This document shows, piece after piece, positions 1-6,341 of a stretch of 20,410 nucleotides of DNA (position 1 is its first letter; each line of letters begins with the position of its first letter). The DNA comes from Thermoplasmatota archaeon. GTDB taxonomy: Archaea; Thermoplasmatota; E2; DHVEG-1. The translations under genes and the position numbers were made by a program. The stretch covers positions 1 to 20,410 of the forward strand of contig JAGXLH010000019.1 of assembly GCA_018334795.1 (NCBI GenBank), given 5' to 3'. The notes under the pieces are model-generated. The model was not told the DNA's origin and did no database searches. It saw only the letters and a program-made list of their open reading frames with translations.

Positions 1-278
1 ATATCTTTTTGATATTTGATGACTAAAAAATCATGAAGGTTTTTGATAGTTTCAACAGTTGGATAGTTAATATTGTTTACAACGTTAAATCGAAAATCCT
101 TCTTATGCAGATATTCTGCAAGATATACATATAATCTAATTGTTTTTTCTAGAACGACTAACCGATCATCTATTTTTTTAAAATACTTTATTTTTTTGCC
201 AAGAATGTGGCAAAAATAACGATACATTTTATATACAATTATTAGAAATAATAGGATTATTTTATTTTTTCTAGCCAC
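1..278 (-). CDS. partial membrane-anchored protein of unknown function (C-terminus beyond left edge)
   Basis: An open frame on the minus strand runs without a stop from a GTG at 278 to the window edge, giving about 92 residues. The GTG has AGGT at 285-288, six bases upstream, a good Shine-Dalgarno. An in-frame TAA lies directly before the GTG. From this start the protein opens with a short basic head (MARKNK) and a hydrophobic run (IILLFLIIVY, residues 7-16), like a signal anchor, followed by a Lys/Tyr-rich cytoplasmic-looking part. The alternative ATG at 227 would drop the anchor. I do not recognise the family. One oddity is an 8-bp inverted repeat inside the frame (193-200 with 209-216, loop 8), which might instead be a structural element. 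The open frame and RBS are seen; membrane anchoring is inferred. Confidence 0.55.
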   Translation of the reverse strand, partial: MARKNKIILLFLIIVYKMYRYFCHILGKKIKYFKKIDDRLVVLEKTIRLYVYLAEYLHKKDFRFNVVNNINYPTVETIKNLHDFLVIKYQKD

Positions 279-340
279 TTAATTACCTATGACATATAAT
301 GTACTTTAACATTAAATAAATATTTGAATAATTAAAAATT
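279..340. promoter_or_regulatory. AT-rich divergent promoter region
   Basis: This stretch separates the minus-strand partial gene from the plus-strand candidate RNA. It has a strong TATA-like block at 312-325 (TTAAATAAATATTT) that could be read in either direction. On the plus strand it would place transcription start near 341-346, exactly where the 5' arm of the RNA's terminal helix begins. On the minus strand it would place the start near 293, just ahead of the AGGT ribosome site at 285-288. The spacing rule is the usual archaeal one of about 25 bases; the starts are inferred. Confidence 0.45.
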
Positions 341-584
341 TAGAGTCTTCTCCGTTTTTAGGTTGGAGTAATCTCTTCGAGAAACTGTTGTCTTCCCCTG
401 AATTTGTTAAGGATTCAATACTTAACAGAGGGTGATTAGGGGTTACATCTTAATCTGATTTCAACTAAATTCAATAATTTAAATTTTTGAAGAACTAATT
501 AGGCCACTTATCCTCCTTCAATCCTATCTGGAGGAAATCGCTAGATTTCCATACCTAAATTTGGAGAAGAGCCAATATTTTTTT
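341..584 (+). ncRNA. candidate structured non-coding RNA, family unknown
   Basis: No credible reading frame covers this stretch, and it is visibly less AT-rich than its flanks. An 8-bp perfect long-range helix closes it: 346-353 (TCTTCTCC) with 563-570 (GGAGAAGA). Inside are hairpin 372-375/379-382; a two-tier hairpin with CCCCT 395-399 against AGGGG 438-442 and an inner 7-bp stem 405-411/421-427; stem 511-516/530-535 (TCCTCC/GGAGGA); and stem 533-539/544-550 (GGAAATC/GATTTCC, loop GCTA), which competes with the preceding stem for 533-535. A TATA-like box lies about 25 bases upstream, and a run of seven T (578-584) follows the terminal helix, so the plus strand is favoured. I looked for RNase P (AAAGUCC core), SRP (helix 8 GNAR loop) and 5S features and found none. 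All pairings are seen in the sequence; that it is transcribed is inferred. Confidence 0.5.
578..584 (+). terminator. oligo-T terminator of the candidate RNA
   Basis: Seven consecutive T residues follow the terminal helix of the candidate RNA, the usual archaeal oligo-T signal. The run overlaps the last codons of the convergent cgi121 gene, whose stop occupies 583-585. Confidence 0.4.
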
Positions 585-1110
585 ATTTAATTACATCAAC
601 TAAGGCTATTTTTTCAAGAACTAATTGAAAAATTTGATTTTTTTTAACTGAGTCAATTGCTTGTTTTTTAATACCAAAATCAGTTAATTTAGTTTCATCT
701 GGAGTTAAAACACTATCATCTCTTTTTAAATTAAATTTTTGAATGAATATATCAATTATGTTATTAATATTATTAGTTGATTTATCATTTATGATAAAAA
801 TTACTGCAAATGTTGTATCTTTGGGTTTCACTCCCATTTTTGAAATCGCATGTTTTATTTGCCGTTCACCCGCAGCATATAATAATAATTCCATTTCAAA
901 AGAATTAGTTGATGCTTCATTTCGTTGAATAGATCGTTTTGCATGTTTAAATGAAGAAATGATATGATCTTTTCCAAAAACAAGATTAGCATCTAAAAGT
1001 TGTATACCTATTTGATATTTCTTAGAAAAATCAGCAACCTTTGAAATGAATTCGTTTACATCTGAAATCGTTGCTTTACATCCGATAAATTCAATTTTAG
1101 ATTGAGTCAT
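583..1110 (-). CDS. cgi121: KEOPS complex subunit Cgi121
   Basis: This 175-residue protein resembles the Cgi121/TPRKB family, a regulatory subunit of KEOPS, which transfers the threonylcarbamoyl group in making t6A37 on ANN-decoding tRNAs. It binds the Bud32 kinase subunit and the tRNA 3' end. Recognisable pieces are QLLDANLVFGKDHIISSFKHA near residues 37-57 and the signature MELLLYAAGERQI near residues 72-84. The start is ATG 1110, not the longer frame from 1203: GGAGG lies at 1117-1121, seven bases upstream, and the length then fits the family. The start overlaps the end of hel308 by 14 bases, so the two are probably translated together. My recollection is that the hel308-cgi121 pairing recurs in euryarchaea. 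The other KEOPS genes (kae1, bud32, pcc1) are not in this window. Confidence 0.85.
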   Translation of the reverse strand: MTQSKIEFIGCKATISDVNEFISKVADFSKKYQIGIQLLDANLVFGKDHIISSFKHAKRSIQRNEASTNSFEMELLLYAAGERQIKHAISKMGVKPKDTTFAVIFIINDKSTNNINNIIDIFIQKFNLKRDDSVLTPDETKLTDFGIKKQAIDSVKKNQIFQLVLEKIALVDVIK

Positions 1111-3292
1111 TTTTATCCTCCAAAAACTCAGTGATTTGGCTATCATGATAATTCGTGGACTGATTGAGTTGTTTTTTGATTCGGTCAGCAATACCTGGTC
1201 CAATTGTTGGTATGGATCTTAATTCTTTAACTGATGCTTTTCGAAGTGATTCAAGAGAGTTATATCCATGTTGATACAATCTTCTAGCTCGAACTCGACC
1301 GATTCCTTTTAATTCAATTAATGAAAGTAATTCTTTTTTGCAGCCATATTCAACTCTCAAGCCAAGACCGGTTAAAAAGGAAACTGCATCAAAATAATAC
1401 ATTCGAGCAAATTCCCTCATCGCATGAAGAAGCCAGTGAACCGTTTGTACAATACCATGAATATCTCCAGGACCTACACCATATTTTGCTATCATAGCAT
1501 CTTCAGTTTTCTCCTCAATCCAATCCCTTAAGAGAAGTGCTGTTTTAAAATCGGAAAGAAACCATTCATATTCTGAATCAACCTGTAACGGTACGTTACA
1601 AAATAATTGATCTTGACATCCTTGAAGCACGGTCCCTACCCAACTATCACTTTTCCGAAGATAAAGTGAACGTATATCTGGTGTTGAACAAACCGTTTGC
1701 AACACCGCAATTTCAGTTGGCAATTTGCTTACTGATTCAGCACTCATTAAATTTTTCTTTAATTCCACGGCAGATAATGGATCAATATACAGGGAAGATG
1801 TTTTCAATCCAAAAGGAGTTGCTTCATAACCATCCTTACTTTCGTTAATAAATTGATGTTGGATCAAAAATTCAATGGTTTGATCAATTTCATCTTGTAA
1901 GGTAAAGACCTCAGCTTGATACGCATAAAACGTACTATCGATGAACTTGTTGATATCTTCGTCTGTTTGTACAAAACCCGTGGCAATTGCGGAGAGTAAA
2001 TGCATTCGTAATGATGCTTGATTTCCTAGTTTGGAAAAAATTGGTTCGGTTTCACCATGAATATATCTTGAAAGTATCAATTTTTTTTGAGAAGATTTTT
2101 TTGCAATAGTTATAGCTTGGCCTTCAGTGTCAAATTTTGGTCGTCCAGCTCTTCCTGCTTGTTGTTTATATTCGAGTACCGGTATTGGTTGCATCCCCAT
2201 ATTTCCTTCATAACGCCATAAATCCCGAATGATCACTCTTTTAGCCGGAATATTCACTCCAGCTGCAAGAGTAGGTGTTGCAACAATGCATTTAATTAAA
2301 CCTTCTTTAAAGGACTGTTCAACGAATCGTCTTTGATAGCTAGCTAAACCTGCATGATGAAAAGCAGCACCATTTTTCAAACAAAAAAGAAGTGTTTTAT
2401 CTATTGAGGTTTGCTCTGTATGCCGATGAACAAAATCTTTAATGTTTTGATTAAGTTTAATTTTTTCATCAGTTGTTAAATGATCTTTGGTCACAGTTCC
2501 TATTTTTCGAGCTACGGATGCTGTTGATCTTCGAGTATTAACAAAGATAAGTACTTGTCCTTTTTCAGATAAGGATTGATTAACTAATTCATCTAGCACT
2601 GAACTTTTTGTTTTTTCAATTTCTTCGATTTCACCGGTATCATAAATAAGTTCTCGATTGTAGATTACGGCTTCTTTTAATGGAACTGGTCTCCACTCTG
2701 ATTCAACAAGAGTAGCATCAAGCCAAATTGAAAGATCAATGGCATTTTGAATAGTAGCAGATAATCCTATAATTTGAGTTTCAGGATTCAATGATCTGAA
2801 CCGAGCGATAAGTACTTCTAATGTGGGACCACGAGTTGGATCCTGAATTAAATGTATCTCATCGATGATGAGCGTTGATACTTCATACACCCAGCTTACT
2901 TTATGGCGAAGAAGAGAATCAGCTTTTTCAGAAGTGCAAATAATGATATCATATCGGGCGAGACGTGGATCGGAATCATCTAAATCCCCAGTTGAAATTC
3001 CAATCTTAAATCCAGCGTTTTCAAAAACTGAAAGTTCTTCATATTTTTCTCGTGCAAGTGCAATAAGAGGTACAACATACAGAGCTTTTCCACCGCGTTT
3101 GATTATTCGATGAAACATGGCAACATAAGCAACTAGGCTTTTTCCACTTGCAGTGGGAATAGCAAGAACTAAATTTTCACCATCTAATACCGATTTAATT
3201 GCTTTTTCTTGTGGCGGATATAATGAAATAATGCCTTGTTGTTGAAAGATATCTTTAATTGGTTTTGTTAATGGAAGTTCGGAAATCTTCAT
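1097..3292 (-). CDS. hel308: Ski2-like DNA helicase Hel308
   Basis: This 731-residue protein is the superfamily 2, 3'-5' DNA helicase that acts on stalled replication forks and promotes restart and repair. Visible in order: Q-motif-like YPPQ (25-28), Walker A AIPTASGKS (44-52), DEIH box (144-147), SAT (178-180), motif IV IFVNTRRS (249-256), motif V ATPTLAAGVNIP (338-349), motif VI QQAGRAGRP (377-385), then the winged-helix and ratchet region, and a C-terminal helix-hairpin-helix domain (about 661-709, with IGRVRARRLY and IPTIGPG). Length is normal for the family. The ATG at 3292 has only a weak GAG upstream, and a TATA-like box at 3331-3338 would give a short leader. It is divergent from the small zinc-protein gene at 3339 and overlaps cgi121 downstream. 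No catalytic residue appears to be missing. Confidence 0.95.
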   Translation of the reverse strand: MKISELPLTKPIKDIFQQQGIISLYPPQEKAIKSVLDGENLVLAIPTASGKSLVAYVAMFHRIIKRGGKALYVVPLIALAREKYEELSVFENAGFKIGISTGDLDDSDPRLARYDIIICTSEKADSLLRHKVSWVYEVSTLIIDEIHLIQDPTRGPTLEVLIARFRSLNPETQIIGLSATIQNAIDLSIWLDATLVESEWRPVPLKEAVIYNRELIYDTGEIEEIEKTKSSVLDELVNQSLSEKGQVLIFVNTRRSTASVARKIGTVTKDHLTTDEKIKLNQNIKDFVHRHTEQTSIDKTLLFCLKNGAAFHHAGLASYQRRFVEQSFKEGLIKCIVATPTLAAGVNIPAKRVIIRDLWRYEGNMGMQPIPVLEYKQQAGRAGRPKFDTEGQAITIAKKSSQKKLILSRYIHGETEPIFSKLGNQASLRMHLLSAIATGFVQTDEDINKFIDSTFYAYQAEVFTLQDEIDQTIEFLIQHQFINESKDGYEATPFGLKTSSLYIDPLSAVELKKNLMSAESVSKLPTEIAVLQTVCSTPDIRSLYLRKSDSWVGTVLQGCQDQLFCNVPLQVDSEYEWFLSDFKTALLLRDWIEEKTEDAMIAKYGVGPGDIHGIVQTVHWLLHAMREFARMYYFDAVSFLTGLGLRVEYGCKKELLSLIELKGIGRVRARRLYQHGYNSLESLRKASVKELRSIPTIGPGIADRIKKQLNQSTNYHDSQITEFLEDKNDSI

Positions 3293-3302
3293 AATATCTC
3301 AG

Positions 3303-3338
3303 GGGGTTAAACAGGGTTTTGAGTCAAAAACTTTATTC
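3303..3338. promoter_or_regulatory. compact divergent promoter between hel308 and the small zinc protein
   Basis: Only 46 bases separate two divergent starts. On the plus strand GTTAAAC (3306-3312) sits about 26 bases before the ATG at 3339, suggesting an almost leaderless mRNA; no Shine-Dalgarno is visible there. On the minus strand GAATAAAG (complement of 3331-3338) would start hel308 mRNA near 3308. The two boxes are interleaved, so the promoters probably compete. Inference from spacing only. Confidence 0.35.
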
Positions 3339-3686
3339 ATGACCAATAACTTATCCCTTTTTGATAGTATGGGCCGAAGACAAACCATGCAGGAAAAGTA
3401 TAAGCAACAAATGAAAGCATACCGCAAGAAGAAAATGAAAACTGATAATACTCCTTATCTTCCACCGGATGGTGCTGAAGAAGTTTTCGTAATGAATTCT
3501 TTGAACCCTGAAGAAAAATTAAAAGCTAAAGTGTTAAAAACTAAGGAAAAACAGCATCGTCTGATTATTACTAGTCTTGCATGTCCTGTTTGTGGCGAGG
3601 GCATGACCTGGGACAATAAATGGGAAGCTTTTGTTTGTTCGAAACATGGAAAAAAGGCGATTTATGAAATCGTAGATACTGATTAG
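3339..3686 (+). CDS. small zinc-finger-like protein, function unknown
   Basis: I do not recognise this 115-residue protein. The N-terminal half is very basic and predicted helical (residues 12-35, many Lys, Arg and Gln). A middle segment (36-72) is charged, and the C-terminal part has a likely metal site: C82-x2-C85, then C100-x2-H103, a zinc-ribbon-like spacing, with Trp91 and Trp95 between. A basic arm plus a zinc knuckle suggests binding to nucleic acid or a ribonucleoprotein, but that is inference. Start ATG 3339 lacks a Shine-Dalgarno and fits a leaderless message; Met11 (3369) is an alternative. It is divergent from hel308 and 133 bases ahead of aIF5A, which has its own promoter. Confidence 0.75.
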   Translation: MTNNLSLFDSMGRRQTMQEKYKQQMKAYRKKKMKTDNTPYLPPDGAEEVFVMNSLNPEEKLKAKVLKTKEKQHRLIITSLACPVCGEGMTWDNKWEAFVCSKHGKKAIYEIVDTD

Positions 3687-3769
3687 AACAATAATCATTA
3701 GAAAATATTATGAATTATAATCAGTTTATCATATCAAGTTATTCTACGAGTATTGAATAAACAAGCAAA

Positions 3770-3810
3770 ATATATTTAAAAATCTGTGAAATCATATTAT
3801 AAAACCGAGG
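3770..3810 (+). promoter_or_regulatory. promoter and ribosome site of aIF5A
   Basis: A TATA-like box ATATATTTAAA at 3770-3780 predicts transcription start near 3800, and GAGG at 3807-3810 lies nine bases before the ATG at 3820. The leader would be about 20 bases long. Confidence 0.55.
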
Positions 3811-3819
3811 AAGATAACT

Positions 3820-4203
3820 ATGAAAGAGTTAGCTGAAGTGAGAACGTTAAAAGTAAATCGATATATCATTATAGATGATGAACCTTGTAAGATTTCAAGT
3901 ATTTCAACATCAAAACCTGGAAAACATGGCGAGTCAAAAGCTCGGATTGAAGCAATTGGGATTTTTAATGGACAGAAAAAAAGTATTGTGAGTCCAGTTA
4001 CCCATAAAGTTCATGTTCCAATCATTGATAAAAGAACTGCACAGGTTGTTGCCATTATGGGTGATAATGTGCAGTTGATGGATATGGAAACTTACGAAAC
4101 ATTTGAGATTCCAATCCCCGATGAATATAAAGATGATCTTGAACCTGGTAAAGAAATTCAATATTTAGAAGCGCTAGGAAGAAAAAAGATAACCCGGGTT
4201 TAA
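3820..4203 (+). CDS. eif5A: translation initiation factor 5A (aIF5A)
   Basis: This 127-residue protein has the normal length of the archaeal homologue of eIF5A/EF-P, which binds the ribosomal E-site region and relieves stalling. The N-terminal SH3-like domain carries the hypusine loop STSKPGKHGESKAR; Lys35 in KPGKHG is the residue converted to hypusine (or deoxyhypusine) using the aminobutyl group of a polyamine. The C-terminal OB-fold domain follows from about residue 70 (VQLMDMETYETFEI). The start has GAGG nine bases upstream. A T-rich stretch follows the stop, then agmatinase 42 bases downstream. The enzyme that installs hypusine is not in this window. Confidence 0.97.
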   Translation: MKELAEVRTLKVNRYIIIDDEPCKISSISTSKPGKHGESKARIEAIGIFNGQKKSIVSPVTHKVHVPIIDKRTAQVVAIMGDNVQLMDMETYETFEIPIPDEYKDDLEPGKEIQYLEALGRKKITRV

Positions 4204-4212
4204 AACCAAACA

Positions 4213-4242
4213 TTTTTCTTCCTTTGTTTTATTCTTTTTTTT
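4213..4242 (+). terminator. T-rich terminator-like stretch after aIF5A
   Basis: Runs of T at 4213-4217 and 4235-4242 (eight T) fall between the aIF5A stop and the agmatinase start. They could end a share of the aIF5A transcripts. No TATA box and no Shine-Dalgarno is visible for agmatinase, so some readthrough is likely. Confidence 0.4.
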
Positions 4243-4245
4243 ATT

Positions 4246-5118
4246 ATGAATTCTACTTTTCCAAGTGATATCCCATCATATTTCGCGGATGCTGAATCAA
4301 GTTTTGATGAAAGTGATATCGTTATCTTTGGAGTAAAATTTGATAAAACCGCTAGTTTTCGTTCAGGTGCTCGATTTGGTCCAGATGCTATTCGTAAAGC
4401 AAGTTGGAATTTTGAATCTTTTAATTTTCATACTGGAGTAGATCTTCAAGATAAATCTATTCATGATTATGGGAACATTAATTTTGATGAAAATGCAGAT
4501 GTAAATCAAGTTATCGACCAAGTTCAGAGCTTTGCCCGTTCGATAGTAAAAAAGGATAAAATACCTGTTCTTTTAGGCGGAGAACATTCACTTTCCGCTG
4601 CAGTAGTTCAATCATTTGCTAATAATATTGGTGTACTTTCCTTTGATGCTCATGCTGATTTTAGAAACCAGTATCAGGACGAATGCTATAATCATGCTTG
4701 TGTCCTAAGAAGAATTGCAGACCATGTTGGGGATGAACATATTTTTCTTTGTGGCCTCCGATCTGCAGGTAAAGAGGAATATATTGAATTAAAAAAACAT
4801 AATATTTCTTTCATTGATACGTATACCTTTCATGAAGCATCAAATAAAAAAATAATTGAACAAATCACGTCCAGTTTTAATAATAGACCAATCTATGTTA
4901 CTATAGACATCGACGTGTTTGACCCAGCTTATGCCCCTGGAACAGGTACGCCTGAGCCATTTGGACTTAATCCTATTGACGTTCTGCCAATCCTTGATGC
5001 ACTTTCTCCGAAAATTATTGGGTTTGATGTCATGGAAATTAATTCTCAATTTGACTATGGGCAAACCGCGTTTTTAGGAGCGAAACTAACCAGGCATCTC
5101 CTAGAGATGCTTTCTTAA
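4246..5118 (+). CDS. speB: agmatinase / ureohydrolase family enzyme
   Basis: This 290-residue member of the arginase-agmatinase family probably hydrolyses agmatine to putrescine and urea; some archaeal members act on N1-aminopropylagmatine instead. The binuclear Mn site is complete: GGEHS (111-115, His114), DAHAD (134-138, Asp134, His136, Asp138) and DIDVFDP (221-227, Asp221 and Asp223). The family signature PGTGTPEPFG (231-240) and Glu264 in DVMEIN are present. Its place next to aIF5A makes sense because the pathway ends in the polyamine used for hypusine. The ATG at 4246 follows a T-rich tract without a Shine-Dalgarno, so the initiation mode is unclear. Exact substrate cannot be read from the sequence. 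Confidence 0.93.
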   Translation: MNSTFPSDIPSYFADAESSFDESDIVIFGVKFDKTASFRSGARFGPDAIRKASWNFESFNFHTGVDLQDKSIHDYGNINFDENADVNQVIDQVQSFARSIVKKDKIPVLLGGEHSLSAAVVQSFANNIGVLSFDAHADFRNQYQDECYNHACVLRRIADHVGDEHIFLCGLRSAGKEEYIELKKHNISFIDTYTFHEASNKKIIEQITSSFNNRPIYVTIDIDVFDPAYAPGTGTPEPFGLNPIDVLPILDALSPKIIGFDVMEINSQFDYGQTAFLGAKLTRHLLEMLS

Positions 5119-5127
5119 AAAGGTTAG

Positions 5128-5138
5128 TTTAATATAAG
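5128..5138 (+). promoter_or_regulatory. TATA-like box upstream of the FKBP gene
   Basis: TTTAATATAAG at 5128-5138 is one of the best TATA-like boxes in the window. With the usual spacing, transcription would begin at about 5156-5160, which coincides with an in-frame ATG at 5160 (Met8 of the longer frame). That would be a leaderless message starting at Met8. Confidence 0.45.
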
Positions 5139-6341
5139 ATGATTTCATTCAAACCCGATATGAACAATGAAAAAATAGCTATGATAGCATTGGTTGTCAT
5201 TATCGCAGGTGCGTTATCACTCTTTTTAATCAGTTCATTTGGTGGAGATATTTTCGATAATCTTTTCAGTGATACAGATACACCATCTCAGGGAGATAAT
5301 GTCATTGAAGCAGGTGATTGTGCTGATGTTCATTATATTGGTCGTTATGCCTCAAATAATACTGTTTTTGATTCTTCATATACTGATGTTGATGAAAAAA
5401 CTGGTGGCAATCCATTAAAAATATTTGTAACAACCAACAAAACGCTTCCTTCACCGACAGGATATTCTAATTATACAACTAATTATATTGATGGATTGTT
5501 GTCTCGTTTGGTTGGAAAAGAGGAAGGAGAAACGTATTCTCTTGAAATTCCGCCTTCTGAAGCATATGGTGAAAAGAAATTAAAAGTGGGCGATCAGTTT
5601 AAATCAAGTAGTTTTGCGTTAAATACCATTAATCCAGAATTATCACTTAATCAGACATTAGAAGTAACGGAAGTAACTGAGAGTAATCTTAGTTTGAAAT
5701 GGGTAGGATTGGATGATTACGGGAAATTTACCATGCCGCAAATTGTGCTAAATGATTTACTTGCCCAGACGCAGGAAGACATGATTCTTATTCCACCACC
5801 ACATTTCATTTGGGAGAATGCTTCAGAAATAATTGATTACGATGATGAAACGGTCACTATCAAAACAACGCCAACGAAAACAGAGAACTTGTATGATTCT
5901 TTTGAACAAGTTCAATATGGATTTGGACAAAACGATGTGTTTAGTATCTTTCCAGATGCTACGAATGCTACATATAATGAAACAACAATCACGGTAACGA
6001 GCAACCCTGAAGTTGGGAGTGTATATGAATATAGTTATTCGTATTTCGGCCAGGAAATCGTGATGACGTATACCGTACAAAATATGACTGAGGATACTAT
6101 TGGATTAAGCATTGTAACACAAGGTGCTGATCAAACACAGAACCAAACTGTCGCAAGAACTTTGGAATTCAGTAGAACCTATGAATTCCCAAGAACGTAT
6201 GAAAATATTCCTTCAGATTATCAAGAAGCATTAATTGGTGCCGATCTTGAAAATCAAGGATACAGTATTCATGAACTCGCGGGTGAAACACTTATTTTCG
6301 AAGTAAGCATTGAAAACGTGTACAAAACATCTACAGACTAA
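5139..6341 (+). CDS. membrane-anchored SlyD-like FKBP peptidyl-prolyl isomerase with enlarged insert
   Basis: This protein has 400 residues. An N-terminal signal anchor (about 12-33) without a lipobox is followed by an FKBP fold: HYIGRY (65-70), VFDSS (76-80), GLLSRLVGKEEGE (119-131) and IPPSEAYGE (137-145). In SlyD-type FKBPs an insert-in-flap chaperone domain follows AYGE and the fold closes with a strand of the type LAGxTLxFxVxV. Here that strand, LAGETLIFEVSI, appears only at 380-391, so the insert spans about 230 residues instead of roughly 50-60. Ten N-x-S/T sequons (N73, 100, 111, 171, 183, 227, 276, 280, 315, 335) point to an extracytoplasmic, possibly glycosylated protein. It likely assists folding of exported proteins. 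Start may be Met1 (5139) or Met8 (5160). Its stop overlaps the convergent nuclease gene by 4 bases. Confidence 0.85.
   Translation: MISFKPDMNNEKIAMIALVVIIAGALSLFLISSFGGDIFDNLFSDTDTPSQGDNVIEAGDCADVHYIGRYASNNTVFDSSYTDVDEKTGGNPLKIFVTTNKTLPSPTGYSNYTTNYIDGLLSRLVGKEEGETYSLEIPPSEAYGEKKLKVGDQFKSSSFALNTINPELSLNQTLEVTEVTESNLSLKWVGLDDYGKFTMPQIVLNDLLAQTQEDMILIPPPHFIWENASEIIDYDDETVTIKTTPTKTENLYDSFEQVQYGFGQNDVFSIFPDATNATYNETTITVTSNPEVGSVYEYSYSYFGQEIVMTYTVQNMTEDTIGLSIVTQGADQTQNQTVARTLEFSRTYEFPRTYENIPSDYQEALIGADLENQGYSIHELAGETLIFEVSIENVYKTSTD

Noticed and set aside
341..584. RNase P RNA, SRP RNA or 5S rRNA as identity of the left RNA candidate
   Set aside because: The invariant RNase P core, the SRP helix-8 loop and the 5S pattern could not be found on either strand.
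1111..1203. 31-codon N-terminal extension of cgi121
   Set aside because: It lies wholly inside hel308 and lacks a ribosome site, whereas ATG 1110 has a strong GGAGG and fits the family length.
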